Below, in pieces: positions 9,132 to 18,840 of a stretch of 64,000 nucleotides of DNA (position 1 is its first letter; each line of letters begins with the position of its first letter). Below the pieces are notes generated by a model. It saw only the letters and a list, made by a program, of their open reading frames with translations, was not told where the DNA came from and did no database searches. This DNA is from Formosa sediminum (lineage in GTDB: Bacteria; Bacteroidota; Bacteroidia; Flavobacteriales; Flavobacteriaceae). The position numbers and the translations under genes were made by a program. The DNA is taken from contig NZ_CP041637.1 of the NCBI RefSeq assembly GCF_007197735.1, positions 124,001-188,000 on the forward strand. Direction: 5' to 3'.

Positions 9132-10271
9132 ATGAAAATCTTATTAATAGGAGAATATAGTCGACTTCATAATTCTCTAAAAGAGGGTTTAGAAAAACTA
9201 GGTCATGAGGTTACTATTATTGGATTTGGAGACCAATTTAAAGATTATCCGGTAGATATAAAACTGTACAAAAACTACAAAAAAGGGTTACCTAAATTTA
9301 TTAAACGTATAATATACAAGGTTTTAAATTTTGATTTAATTTCTCTTGATATTAAGAAACAATTTTTCGCCGTAAAAAATAAACTTCAAGATTACGATGT
9401 TGTACAGCTAATAAATGAAAACGCTTTTAACACTATTCCTAAAACAGAAAAACTATTATTAAAATACATATTTAACCACAATAAAAAAGTATTTCTTTTG
9501 TCCTGTGGAACTGATTACATTAGTGTAAATTTTGCTTACAATAAAAAATATAAATACTCCATTTTAACACCGTATTTCGAAGAAAAAGAAGCAAAAACCT
9601 CATATTATTATGCATTAAAATTTACAAGTAAAAAACATAAAAAATTACATCATTACATATATAACAATGTTAATGGTGTGATTGCTTCAGATTTAGATTA
9701 TCATTTGCCTTTACAACACCATAAAAAATATTTAGGCATGGTTCCTAACCCTATCAATACAGATATTTTAAAATATACACCTTTAATTGTTAAAGACAAA
9801 ATTGTAATATTTCATGGTATAAACTCTTCTAAATACTATAAAAAAGGAAATGATATCTTTAATGCAGCATTAGATCGTATTAAAAAAAAATACACAGATA
9901 AAGTTGAAATTTTAACCGTTACAGACCTACCCTATAACACATACATAAATAGTTTTAATAAGGCACATATTGTATTAGACCAAATATATGCATACGACCA
10001 AGGTTTTAATGCATTAGAAGCCATGGCTAAAGGTAAAGTTGTGTTTACTGGGGCAGAACAGGAATGGTTAGAATTTTATAATCTTTCTGAAAATGCGGTA
10101 GCCATAAACGCCTTACCAAATATAGAATATATAGTAAACACCTTAGAATGGCTTATTTTAAATCCAAAAATAATTGAAACTATTTCTAAAAATGCACGCA
10201 ATTTTGTACTTACTAAGCACAATTACATTACTTCTGCTCAAACGTATTTAAAACTTTGGACTAAAGATTAA
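9132..10271 (+). CDS. GT-B fold glycosyltransferase
   Basis: This 379-residue protein begins with MKILLIGEYSRLH and the phrase LEKLGHEVTIIG, the usual GT-B N-terminal donor/acceptor fold. The C-terminal half holds FHGINSSKYYKKGND, then YDQGFNALEAMAKGKVVF, which is the donor-binding E-x7 region. It is probably a family 4-related enzyme, more divergent than the GT4 at 8012. It is encoded alone on the plus strand between two minus-strand operons, with 6 bp to the convergent flippase gene. The linkage made is unknown. Confidence 0.7.
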   Translation: MKILLIGEYSRLHNSLKEGLEKLGHEVTIIGFGDQFKDYPVDIKLYKNYKKGLPKFIKRIIYKVLNFDLISLDIKKQFFAVKNKLQDYDVVQLINENAFNTIPKTEKLLLKYIFNHNKKVFLLSCGTDYISVNFAYNKKYKYSILTPYFEEKEAKTSYYYALKFTSKKHKKLHHYIYNNVNGVIASDLDYHLPLQHHKKYLGMVPNPINTDILKYTPLIVKDKIVIFHGINSSKYYKKGNDIFNAALDRIKKKYTDKVEILTVTDLPYNTYINSFNKAHIVLDQIYAYDQGFNALEAMAKGKVVFTGAEQEWLEFYNLSENAVAINALPNIEYIVNTLEWLILNPKIIETISKNARNFVLTKHNYITSAQTYLKLWTKD

Positions 10272-10277
10272 TTTCAA

Positions 10278-11636
10278 CTAGGTGTCTTTAGTCTTCTCAT
10301 TATCGTCATCATCTAAATATGGTTCTTCCTCTTTAATAAGTTGTTCTTCAGGAATAACCCCAAATAAAGACGAACTAAAAATTAGTAATATTATTCCATA
10401 ATACATCACATACGTCACAAAATGAGCAATTGTAGCACCTTTTACCCCATATAAGTCTATAAAATATATACTTGTTAAATACATAATCATTACCGAAAAT
10501 GCTTCAGTAATAATATAATGCCAAAACATTTTTTTAGCCAAAAATTGATATGAAATTACGACAGAAAGCACTTTTACAAAATCTCCTAAAAGTTGCCATA
10601 AAAAGAGATCTTCAACAGGTTTAAATTCATCTGTAAAAACTATAGCTATAATAAAACGTTTAAGTAAAAAAATTACTAATAACCCCAATCCAAATACAGG
10701 GATAATAGTCTTATAAAACCCAAAAACCTCTTCTCTAAATTCTTTATTATTGTCAATTTCTGAAAAACGAGGCAAAATGTATAATGACATTAAAGAACTA
10801 ACAAACATTAGGTAATATTTAGAAATCCTAACCATGGCCTCCCAGAAACCAGCTTCCTTATAACCAATATTATCTATGATATACGTTCGAATTGAAATGG
10901 CTACAAGCGGTAGTATTATTGCTGAAAATAAAGCCATAATAGAATAAGAACTCAAGTTTTTTATATTCGTAAAGTTAACCTGACTCGCTTTAATTAAAGG
11001 TATTAAACTTCGCTGATTAACAACACCGACTAATGTAATTAAGAAAATTATAGACTCTGATACCACTATTGAGATTAAAGCCCCATCTATTTTATTTTGA
11101 TATATTAAAATTAATGTAATGGAAGCACCCAAAATTTGCCCAATAATATTAATTATTAGCAACATTTTATACTTAGAAAATCCATTCATTATTGAAAATG
11201 CAAACATATTCATGGAATAGAAAGGTAAAGCAATAGCCATGACTCGTATTACATATGCATAGTCATTATATGTAGGAAATATTAATATGTTTATATATTC
11301 TGCATTATAGTAGCATAAAAAAGATACTATAATCGTTGAAATAAATCCGATATAAAATGCTGTAGAAAGTGTTTTAGTAAGCTCGACTGTATTGTTTTTA
11401 AATTCTGCAATGTATTTAACCAATCCGTTATACATTCCTAAAACAGCAAAGGATTGTAAAGAGCTCACCAAGTTTCTTAAATTACCTATTAATGCCAAAC
11501 CTTCTGCTCCAATAAAAATTGCAATGGCCTTAGAGGTTAAAAAACCTGTCACTATTTTAGTTATTACAGATGCCGAGTTAAGTGAAGCAACTTTAATTAA
11601 AACATTGTTATTTATATAATCTATTAATTTTCTCAA
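10278..11636 (-). CDS. Wzx-type lipid-linked oligosaccharide flippase
   Basis: This 452-residue protein has about twelve hydrophobic helices, in the pattern of polysaccharide-biosynthesis exporters of the MOP superfamily (O-antigen translocase). An early motif AEGLALIGNLRNL (about 44-56) is common to that group. It moves an undecaprenyl-linked oligosaccharide from the cytoplasmic to the periplasmic leaflet. The C-terminus carries a cytoplasmic acidic tail with EEEPYLDDDDNEK, longer than in many relatives. Its ATG directly abuts the stop of the aminotransferase gene, which fits an operon with the Fdt genes. Confidence 0.8.
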   Translation of the reverse strand: MRKLIDYINNNVLIKVASLNSASVITKIVTGFLTSKAIAIFIGAEGLALIGNLRNLVSSLQSFAVLGMYNGLVKYIAEFKNNTVELTKTLSTAFYIGFISTIIVSFLCYYNAEYINILIFPTYNDYAYVIRVMAIALPFYSMNMFAFSIMNGFSKYKMLLIINIIGQILGASITLILIYQNKIDGALISIVVSESIIFLITLVGVVNQRSLIPLIKASQVNFTNIKNLSSYSIMALFSAIILPLVAISIRTYIIDNIGYKEAGFWEAMVRISKYYLMFVSSLMSLYILPRFSEIDNNKEFREEVFGFYKTIIPVFGLGLLVIFLLKRFIIAIVFTDEFKPVEDLFLWQLLGDFVKVLSVVISYQFLAKKMFWHYIITEAFSVMIMYLTSIYFIDLYGVKGATIAHFVTYVMYYGIILLIFSSSLFGVIPEEQLIKEEEPYLDDDDNEKTKDT

Positions 11637-12737
11637 TTAATATGTATTTAAAACATTTATTAAATAATTCACATCATCATTACTCATAACAGGACTTATG
11701 GGCAAACTCACAACGGTATTATGAATTTGCTCTGTTATTGGCAACTTTAAATGATTAAAACCACGTAAAGCATCTTGTTTATGAGGAGGAATTGGATAAT
11801 GATTTAAGGTTTCAATGTTATGTTTTAGTAAATACGACATAAACTCTTCTTTTTTATTTACTCGCACAACAAACAAATGAAACACATGAGACTTAGACTC
11901 TGTGCATAAAGGTAATATTATTTTATTATTTTTAACTTTTGAGAGATACTGATTTGCTACTTTTCGACGAAAATCATTATCGGTATCGAGTTGCTTTAAT
12001 TTTACACTCAAAAATAGAGCTTGAATTTCATCCAATCTAGAATTACAACCTGCAAGTTTATTTACGTATTTAGAGGTTGTTCCATAGTTAGAGAGCATTT
12101 TAATGGTTTGTGCTAATTGAGTGTTATTTGTGGTAACCGCACCTGCATCTCCCAAGGCTCCCAAATTTTTGGCAGGATAAAAACTAAATGCAGCAGCATT
12201 GCCTAAATTTCCAGCTCTACGATTATCTTTATATGTAGCTCCATGAGCTTGGGCAGCATCTTCAATAATAAGCAGATTATTAGACCCTGCAAACTGTTGG
12301 ATGGCATCCATATTGGCCAATTGCCCATATAAATGCACCACTAATACCGCTTTAGTTTTCGTGGTGATTTTACGCTTTACATCGGCTATAGATATATTAT
12401 AAGTATCTAAGTCGGGCTCAACAAACACAGGTATTAAGTCTGCCTGAATTATTCCTAAAATACTTGCGATATAAGTGTTAGCAGGCACTAAAACCTCATC
12501 GCCTTTTTGTAATTCACCTAAAGCCATATAGGCTTTTAAAATTAGAGTAATAGCATCTAAACCATTACCAACTCCAATAGCATATTTAGTACCACAATAA
12601 TTTGCAAACTCGGTTTCGAAAGTAGCAACACCATGTCCTAAAATATAATGCCCAGAATCTATAAATGTTTTAAATTTTGCCTGAAAATCTACTTCAAAGC
12701 GTTGGTTAATTTTATGTAAGTCTAAAAATTTAATCAT
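11637..12737 (-). CDS. fdtB: FdtB-like DegT/DnrJ/EryC1/StrS aminotransferase
   Basis: This is a PLP-dependent sugar aminotransferase of 366 residues from the start chosen here. Conserved features are SGHYILG (28-34), EDAAQAHGA (159-167) and the PLP-binding Lys190 in [15 protein letters not shown]. It would aminate the 3-keto sugar made by the FdtA/QdtA-like isomerase, giving a dTDP-3-amino-3,6-dideoxyhexose. The frame is open further upstream, but that extension overlaps the preceding gene and encodes a Cys/Arg-rich non-homologous stretch. The ATG at 12737 overlaps the upstream TGA in an ATGA arrangement and precedes the canonical IKFLDL start of the family. Confidence 0.8.
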   Translation of the reverse strand: MIKFLDLHKINQRFEVDFQAKFKTFIDSGHYILGHGVATFETEFANYCGTKYAIGVGNGLDAITLILKAYMALGELQKGDEVLVPANTYIASILGIIQADLIPVFVEPDLDTYNISIADVKRKITTKTKAVLVVHLYGQLANMDAIQQFAGSNNLLIIEDAAQAHGATYKDNRRAGNLGNAAAFSFYPAKNLGALGDAGAVTTNNTQLAQTIKMLSNYGTTSKYVNKLAGCNSRLDEIQALFLSVKLKQLDTDNDFRRKVANQYLSKVKNNKIILPLCTESKSHVFHLFVVRVNKKEEFMSYLLKHNIETLNHYPIPPHKQDALRGFNHLKLPITEQIHNTVVSLPISPVMSNDDVNYLINVLNTY

Positions 12738-13711
12738 AATAAAACAGCATCCAAAAGTGCAACATTCTTTGTTTCTAAACTGTAAAAGTCTTGAATAATT
12801 GTTCGTGCGCCAAAACCTTCTTTCCAAAACTGAAGGCCTTCGTTAAGCTGTTTACCATTATTTTCATTAGATGTTCCAAAATCAAAATACAATTTATCTT
12901 TAAAAACAGTTTGAATTAAATGTGCATGTAAAACATCTAAACTTCCCAATTCATTTTTAGAAGCATTCCCAGAAATGTATTGTGAATGTGCCACAACATC
13001 GGTTACAAACACCGTAGTTCCTGCGACAATCTGTCCGTTATAATATGCATTAAACTGTCTTATTTGTTCTGGAAATTTTGTTTTAAGAAGCGTAATTTCT
13101 TCTAAACTATGCACGGGTTTAGCTTGGTGTTTTTTAGATAAATTAGGAATTAAAATTGTGTTCCAAAAAGCATCAAAAGTTTGTTCTTCTTTTATAATTA
13201 TTTGGTGTTTTTTAGCACGTTTACAACCTTCTAATCTGCTTTTAGAAAATGGCAATGGTGCTTGCAAATTAATTACAGACAATAAATCTCTTCGATACAA
13301 ATTGGCATTCATTAAAAACATTAAATACAACAGTTCATCGTTTGGTATTATAGAATATATAGCCGGTAAAATTTTGATATTAAATGTTAAAACATCTTCA
13401 GCATACAACCATTTGAGTATCGCTTTAAAACATTCAAATACAATTTTAAACTTTGTATTAGGTTCTAACACTATACCTCCATACGTTAATCCTTGATGAG
13501 AATATAAAACCTGATCTTTAATATTTGCAGGTAAAACCGCTATAAGTTTATTGTTTTTATATACTAATAGCGAACAGTCTGTAAAACGATCTTTATGGTA
13601 GTCCATAAAATCTCTATGGAATAAAAAAGTCGCGTTTTTAGCTTTAGACACAAACATGTTCCATGCCTTTAAATGTGTCTCATTATATCGTTCTACCCTA
13701 AACTGATTCAT
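12734..13711 (-). CDS. GNAT/FemAB-like acyltransferase
   Basis: This is a 325-residue protein with two GNAT-like halves. The start ([18 protein letters not shown], then [11 protein letters not shown]) and the later [19 protein letters not shown] block fit FemAB-like or GNAT acyltransferases. It lies directly upstream of, and coupled by 4 bp to, the fdtB-like aminotransferase. In known Fdt/Qdt pathways the third enzyme acetylates the new 3-amino group, so N-acylation of the amino sugar is the likely job. That role is inferred from position: FdtC/QdtC enzymes of other bacteria are often left-handed beta-helix proteins, unlike this one. Confidence 0.6.
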   Translation of the reverse strand: MNQFRVERYNETHLKAWNMFVSKAKNATFLFHRDFMDYHKDRFTDCSLLVYKNNKLIAVLPANIKDQVLYSHQGLTYGGIVLEPNTKFKIVFECFKAILKWLYAEDVLTFNIKILPAIYSIIPNDELLYLMFLMNANLYRRDLLSVINLQAPLPFSKSRLEGCKRAKKHQIIIKEEQTFDAFWNTILIPNLSKKHQAKPVHSLEEITLLKTKFPEQIRQFNAYYNGQIVAGTTVFVTDVVAHSQYISGNASKNELGSLDVLHAHLIQTVFKDKLYFDFGTSNENNGKQLNEGLQFWKEGFGARTIIQDFYSLETKNVALLDAVLL

Positions 13712-13727
13712 AAGTTAAAAATACATT

Positions 13728-14636
13728 TTATTGAGTAAGTAAACTATCAATTAGTTTTGAAAATTTTTCTGCGCCCGTTGCATTTAAATGATCTACATCA
13801 ATAAAGTCTTGTTTATCAAAACGTTTATCATTTAACAAATTAAAATACCTACAATTCTCATACTGCTGTTGCATATTAACACCCGCATCTATGGTTTTCC
13901 TTAATTGAAGAGTATCTAGTTTATTAACATAGCTATGGTAAGCTGGCATGGTAACGAGTAAAACATTTATATTATGTTTATTACACATTTTAACTATACG
14001 TTCTAATATGTTTACATTCTCGGTATAGTAATTATCTGTAATTGCAGTATGTTTTTTAGCTATACGCTCGCCTAATGTCTCTAGGTTTACTAATTTAGAC
14101 GCGTCCATATGCATACTCCACCCTGAAGTATTAGTATGCTCAATTTCTTTTTTTAAGATATAATAGTTGTATAATCGTTCAATATTATATTTTAATTTAA
14201 CACTAAACATTTCAAAATGATATTTTAATTTGGTCTCTGTATGTACCGTTGTATAGATTGCATAATCTTTAAGTCTCCAACGTTCGTCTCCTTTTTTTAA
14301 TTGCTCAAAAGGTGTGGTATAAGACCACCTTAAAACTACTGTACTTAAAGCCTGTAATTCTGTAATATATTGACTAACAATATCGTAATCAATATCTATA
14401 GTTTGAGATACATTGCCGTAGTTTAAAGCTTTATCTGTTAAAAAATCGGGGTTAATACCATATAAAACATGAGAACTTCCTACAAGAAGTGTTTGTATAC
14501 TATCTTTATTTTCAATTAAATAATTTGATTTTATTTGGTACGCATTGGGAATTTGACGCAATAAAAATTCCATAGAACATCCTATTACCAAAATTGGTAA
14601 ACAAAACAACAATAATAGGTTTAAGAACTTTTTCAT
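13728..14636 (-). CDS. SGNH-like membrane-anchored protein paired with MBOAT
   Basis: This 302-residue protein has an N-terminal signal anchor (residues 4-20). A GSSH motif at 53-56 gives a candidate nucleophile Ser, and DVDHLN at 280-285 gives the Asp/His part of an SGNH-type triad. Periplasmic proteins of this type (compare AlgJ/AlgX and DltD) accept an acyl group moved across the membrane by an MBOAT and pass it to a polymer. The MBOAT gene ends directly at this ATG, so the two are one operon. A Cys at position 20 raises the possibility of a lipoprotein, but the surrounding residues are not a clean lipobox. Confidence 0.65.
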   Translation of the reverse strand: MKKFLNLLLLFCLPILVIGCSMEFLLRQIPNAYQIKSNYLIENKDSIQTLLVGSSHVLYGINPDFLTDKALNYGNVSQTIDIDYDIVSQYITELQALSTVVLRWSYTTPFEQLKKGDERWRLKDYAIYTTVHTETKLKYHFEMFSVKLKYNIERLYNYYILKKEIEHTNTSGWSMHMDASKLVNLETLGERIAKKHTAITDNYYTENVNILERIVKMCNKHNINVLLVTMPAYHSYVNKLDTLQLRKTIDAGVNMQQQYENCRYFNLLNDKRFDKQDFIDVDHLNATGAEKFSKLIDSLLTQ

Positions 14637-16085
14637 TTAAAATTGAAAATAAATAAATTGTTGGGGCTTTGCGTAAAAATAAAAGATACAGCATACAAGA
14701 ACGTAATAAAAACACCATCTGTAGGACCGTTTCCAAGTAACAGCAAATTGTTCTATTGCATATTCGTTTGTTTTACCAACCCATTCAATACTCATAAAAA
14801 CAAGTATAACTATAAAAAGGACAATAGCATCTATACGATTTGCAAACTCTGGAACTGTAAAAAAGGAAACCGAAAATATTTTACTCAGATAACTAACTCC
14901 CGTTTGTAAATTATCTGCTCTAAAAAACACGCGTACTAAAACTAGAAACGCAAAGGTTTTAACCATACCAATAAACTCGGCACGACTTGGAATTAGATGA
15001 TTAGTGTTTACATCGTTTCTATCTGTTCGTTTTGGACGCCAAATAATAAGTGGTAAAAAATATAAGGCATTGATAAATCCATATACTATAAATTTCCAAG
15101 CAGCACCGTGCCAAAAACCTATCAAAACAAAAAGCAAAATGGTATTTCTTATTTGAAAGGCTTTAGTTCCTTGATTTCCTCCTAAAGGAATATACACATA
15201 ATCTCTAAACCATGTGGTTAACGACATGTGCCAACGACGCCAAAATTGGGCTATATTTTTAGCAAAATATGGGAATGCAAAGTTCTTGGATAAATTAAAT
15301 CCGAATAAACGAGATACACCAATTGCAATATCTGAGTATCCAGAAAAATCACAATAAATTTGAATGGTGAAAAAGAAAGCTCCTATTAATAATGTACTTC
15401 CTGAATAGGCTTCATAATGACCAAAAAATTCATCTACAAAACGTGCACAATTATCTGCGATAACCATTTTTTTAAACAATCCCCAAAGCGCTTGTTTTAG
15501 TCCGTCTTTTGCTTTTTCAAAATCAAATACCCGTGTAGTTTCAAACTGTGGTAATAATTTCTTAGCACGTTCTATGGGTCCTGCAACTAACTGCGGAAAA
15601 AAACTAACAAACGCCATAAAACTAATAAAATTCTTTGTTGGTTCTAGCTGTTTTCTGTAAATGTCTATCGTATAACTTAAGGTTTGAAACGTGTAGAAAC
15701 TAATACCTACTGGCAGAATAATATTTAAGGATGAATAACGTAAATTGGCACCAAACGCTGTAAAGGCATTAACAAAATTCTCTAAAAAGAAATTATAATA
15801 TTTAAAAAAACCAAGTAAACCAAGGTTTACACAAATACTAACCCATAGTAGTAATTTTCTTTTAAAATGATCTTGTTCTTTACTAAGTGCTAGGCCAATA
15901 CAATAATCTATGCAAGTACTAAAAAAAATGAGAGAAAGAAAACGCCAATCCCACCAAGCATAAAACATATAACTTGCAATAACAAGAAGCGTATTTTGCA
16001 CACCTAACTTCCTATTACAAACAAACCAATACAGTATAAAAACTATCGGTAAAAATACAGCAAAATCTAGGGAGTTAAATAGCAT
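14637..16085 (-). CDS. MBOAT-family membrane O-acyltransferase (AlgI-like)
   Basis: This 482-residue polytopic protein has the MBOAT signatures: CDFSGYSDIAIG (245-256), RRWHMSLTTWFRDYVYIPLGG (283-303) with His286, and the invariant catalytic His326 in GFWHGAAW. AlgI-like MBOATs take acyl groups, usually acetyl, from the cytoplasm for attachment to extracytoplasmic polysaccharide. The SGNH-like protein encoded immediately downstream is the likely periplasmic partner. Together they suggest that the glycan of this locus is O-acetylated. Confidence 0.88.
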   Translation of the reverse strand: MLFNSLDFAVFLPIVFILYWFVCNRKLGVQNTLLVIASYMFYAWWDWRFLSLIFFSTCIDYCIGLALSKEQDHFKRKLLLWVSICVNLGLLGFFKYYNFFLENFVNAFTAFGANLRYSSLNIILPVGISFYTFQTLSYTIDIYRKQLEPTKNFISFMAFVSFFPQLVAGPIERAKKLLPQFETTRVFDFEKAKDGLKQALWGLFKKMVIADNCARFVDEFFGHYEAYSGSTLLIGAFFFTIQIYCDFSGYSDIAIGVSRLFGFNLSKNFAFPYFAKNIAQFWRRWHMSLTTWFRDYVYIPLGGNQGTKAFQIRNTILLFVLIGFWHGAAWKFIVYGFINALYFLPLIIWRPKRTDRNDVNTNHLIPSRAEFIGMVKTFAFLVLVRVFFRADNLQTGVSYLSKIFSVSFFTVPEFANRIDAIVLFIVILVFMSIEWVGKTNEYAIEQFAVTWKRSYRWCFYYVLVCCIFYFYAKPQQFIYFQF

Positions 16086-16195
16086 AAAAGAGCGCTTCTC
16101 TATATATCAGATTAAATTTAATAGCGAATATATAATATTTTGTGGAGTGTATTACTTTACTTAATCTTTCTTATAATTTTTACAGGCCATTAGTA

Positions 16196-16426
16196 TTATC
16201 CTTTCTTCAGAAATAAATAATAAGCATTTATAAGCATGATGGATCCATTAGTAATTACTACCGGCCAAGATGTATCAAGCATAATACCATATACTACAAA
16301 AAGTGCACAACCTACAGAATTTACTATTCTTAGTTTAGTAACATCTTTCATTGTAAACGACACTAATAATACAAAAGAAGCTAAATAACCAACCCACTCC
16401 GTTACTGAAATGCCTAACATGTCCAT
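16196..16426 (-). CDS. YgjV-like small inner-membrane protein
   Basis: This 76-residue protein has three predicted helices: GYLASFVLLVSFTM, a segment around VGCALFVVYGIML, and a C-terminal SIMLINAYYLFL. The pattern of a helix, then K-LRIVNS-G, then YGI matches the YgjV/Imp family of bacterial inner-membrane proteins, whose role is not established. It is a stand-alone gene between the MBOAT gene and the typA terminator. A start two codons later (MLGIS) is equally possible. Confidence 0.6.
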   Translation of the reverse strand: MDMLGISVTEWVGYLASFVLLVSFTMKDVTKLRIVNSVGCALFVVYGIMLDTSWPVVITNGSIMLINAYYLFLKKG

Positions 16427-16457
16427 AGTTTTATTTTTAAATTAGTATAGAAAACAA

Positions 16458-16487
16458 AAAAGAGGAACCCAAATGGATTCCTCTTTT
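16458..16487 (-). terminator. Intrinsic terminator of typA
   Basis: A 10-bp stem (AAAAGAGGAA pairing with TTCCTCTTTT), extended by CC/GG around a short loop, is followed on the minus strand by a T-rich tract. It lies about 50 bp after the typA stop codon. Confidence 0.75.
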
Positions 16488-16536
16488 AAATATATCGATT
16501 ATTTTAAAAACAACTAGTAAATAGTCGTATAAAATA

Positions 16537-18336
16537 TTAAATAATCTTGTTACGCTTACGCTCTACTTCGGTTAAATGAATTTTACGAATTCGTAAGAAA
16601 TTTGGTGTAACTTCTACATACTCGTCTTTTTGGATGTATTCTAAAGCTTCTTCTAAAGAGAATTTAATTGCAGGAACAATTTTAGCTTTATCATCTGCAC
16701 CAGACGAACGTACGTTACTTAGTTTTTTAGTTTTAGTAATATTTACTGTCATATCGTCTTGACGAGAATTCTCTCCAATAACTTGACCTTCATAAATATC
16801 TTCACCTGGATCTACGAAAAACTTACCACGATCTTGTAATTTATCAATCGAGTAAGGAATTGCTGTACCTTTTTCCATAGAAACTAAAGATCCGTTTTGA
16901 CGCTCTGGAATACCTCCTTTTAAAGGCTGATATTCTTTAAAACGGTGTGCCATAATAGCCTCTCCAGCTGTAGCTGTTAATAATTGGTTACGTAATCCAA
17001 TAATACCACGAGAAGGTACCATAAATTCAATTACCATACGCTCTCCTTTAGCTTCCATGCTTAACATTTCTCCTTTACGCATAGTCACTAACTCTACAGC
17101 TTTACCAGAAACATTTTCAGGTAAATCTATAGTCATTTCTTCTACTGGCTCACATTTTACACCATCAATTTCTTTGATGATTACTTGAGGCTGACCAATT
17201 TGAAGTTCATAACCTTCACGACGCATTGTTTCAATTAAAACAGATAAGTGAAGTACACCACGACCAAAGACTAAAAATTTATCTGCACTATCGGTTTCTT
17301 GAACACGTAATGCTAAGTTTTTCTCTAATTCTTTTGTTAAACGGTCTTTGATATGACGTGATGTTACAAACTTTCCGTCTTTCCCAAAGAAAGGAGAATC
17401 GTTAATTGTAAACAACATACTCATTGTTGGCTCATCAATAGTAATTGTTTTTAAAGCCTCAGGATTTTCAAAATCGGCAACAGTATCTCCAATTTCAAAA
17501 CCTTCTAAACCAACAATAGCACAAATATCTCCAGTTTGTACTTCGTCTACTTTTATACGTCCAAGTCCTTCAAAAACATGAAGTTCTTTTATTTTATTTT
17601 TTACTATACTACCATCTCTTTTTACTAAAGAGATATTCTGACCAACTTTTAATTCACCTCGTGTTAAACGTCCAATAGCGATACGACCTGTAAAACTAGA
17701 GAAGTCTAAAGAAGTAATTAACATTTGTGTTGTGCCTTGCTCAAATTTTGGTGCTGGAATGTGCTCAATCACCATATCTAATAAAGGCTCGATGTTTTCT
17801 GTTTGGTTTTTCCAATCGTCGCTCATCCAGTTATTTTTTGCTGAACCGTAAACTGTTGGAAAATCTAATTGCCATTCTTCTGCTCCTAATTCGAACATTA
17901 AGTCGAATACCTTTTCATGTACTTCTTCTGGCGTACAGTTTTCTTTATCTACTTTGTTAACAACCACACATGGTTTTAACCCTAAGTCGATTGCTTTTTG
18001 TAATACGAAACGCGTTTGTGGCATAGGCCCTTCAAAAGCATCTACCAATAATAACACACCATCGGCCATGTTTAATACACGCTCTACCTCACCACCAAAA
18101 TCGGCGTGACCAGGGGTATCAATGATATTGATTTTTGTGTCTTTATAAATAACTGAAACGTTTTTAGACGTAATAGTTATCCCTCTCTCACGTTCTAAAT
18201 CATTATTATCAAGGATTAAATCTCCTGTGTTTTCGTTTTCACGGAATAATTGACAGTGGTACATAATTTTATCTACCAGGGTTGTTTTACCGTGATCTAC
18301 GTGTGCAATAATTGCAATGTTTTTAATATTAGCCAT
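16537..18336 (-). CDS. typA: Translational GTPase TypA/BipA
   Basis: This is a 599-residue protein of normal family length. Visible motifs are the G1 loop AHVDHGKTT (11-19), the G2 region RERGITITSKN, DTPGHADFGGEVER (G3) and NKVDKE (G4). They are followed by EF-Tu-like domain 2, EF-G-like domains and the BipA-specific C-terminal domain ending LTEVERKRNKII. TypA binds the ribosome and helps 50S assembly and growth under stress such as cold. It is transcribed alone, with a TACATTTG -7 element upstream and an intrinsic terminator downstream. Confidence 0.97.
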   Translation of the reverse strand: MANIKNIAIIAHVDHGKTTLVDKIMYHCQLFRENENTGDLILDNNDLERERGITITSKNVSVIYKDTKINIIDTPGHADFGGEVERVLNMADGVLLLVDAFEGPMPQTRFVLQKAIDLGLKPCVVVNKVDKENCTPEEVHEKVFDLMFELGAEEWQLDFPTVYGSAKNNWMSDDWKNQTENIEPLLDMVIEHIPAPKFEQGTTQMLITSLDFSSFTGRIAIGRLTRGELKVGQNISLVKRDGSIVKNKIKELHVFEGLGRIKVDEVQTGDICAIVGLEGFEIGDTVADFENPEALKTITIDEPTMSMLFTINDSPFFGKDGKFVTSRHIKDRLTKELEKNLALRVQETDSADKFLVFGRGVLHLSVLIETMRREGYELQIGQPQVIIKEIDGVKCEPVEEMTIDLPENVSGKAVELVTMRKGEMLSMEAKGERMVIEFMVPSRGIIGLRNQLLTATAGEAIMAHRFKEYQPLKGGIPERQNGSLVSMEKGTAIPYSIDKLQDRGKFFVDPGEDIYEGQVIGENSRQDDMTVNITKTKKLSNVRSSGADDKAKIVPAIKFSLEEALEYIQKDEYVEVTPNFLRIRKIHLTEVERKRNKII

Positions 18337-18361
18337 AAATTTGATGCCTTATTTAAGCGTG

Positions 18362-18369
18362 CAAATGTA
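18362..18369 (-). promoter_or_regulatory. -7 promoter element of typA
   Basis: The minus strand reads TACATTTG, matching TAnnTTTG, 26 bp before the typA ATG. The -33 region is not clear. Confidence 0.45.
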
Positions 18370-18840
18370 CACTATATTTTTATAGAATAATGTATATTAT
18401 CTCATAAATTAATCATATAATAATCTGGCAACCTAATTATATAACATCTATATAGATTTTTCAACAAAACAACTCCTTATCAATTGTATATCAAATTATT
18501 AAAAAAGTCTCCCTTAATTATTAAATACACAATTACAGCATATACTACTTACCATTAATAATCATATTAACAAAATCACAACAACTAGATGTACTTACTA
18601 CCTGCTTAAAAACATCTAATCCTAACAATTAATTAGGTGTGTTTTTATTACGGGTTAGGATTTTGTTTTTTTTACGCATCTCATTTCCAGCCTAACTGTA
18701 TACATAATATAATTAAGCTTGTTTTACTTTTTTATACTTTTCTTTCAAATTTCCTGCTATATCCTACAAACAACTTAGCATTCACCTGTAATAGCGTATT
18801 AATTTTCCGTATCTTTGCAGCTTAAAAACTTTAATACAGT
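18370..18840. other. Intergenic region between typA and kdsA
   Basis: This AT-rich divergent spacer contains no credible gene. A short open frame at 18637-18825 encodes an aromatic- and Cys-rich peptide with no homologous look and is rejected. The spacer holds the kdsA promoter at its right end. It also holds an inverted repeat (AATCCTAAC at 18618-18626 with GTTAGGATT at 18654-18662) followed by a plus-strand T tract, which could be an orphan terminator. Confidence 0.5.
18810..18817 (+). promoter_or_regulatory. -7 promoter element of kdsA
   Basis: TATCTTTG is an exact TAnnTTTG match 23 bp before the kdsA ATG. No clear TTG was found at -33. Confidence 0.55.

Noticed and set aside
12738-12827. 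Upstream extension of the fdtB-like aminotransferase frame
   Set aside because: It overlaps the preceding gene, is Cys/Arg-rich and unlike the family. The ATG at 12737 forms an ATGA overlap and gives the canonical N-terminus.
18637-18825. 62-codon open frame before kdsA
   Set aside because: It is rich in Phe/Tyr/Cys and has no family resemblance. It overlaps the kdsA promoter and a terminator-like repeat, so it is likely chance in AT-rich DNA.
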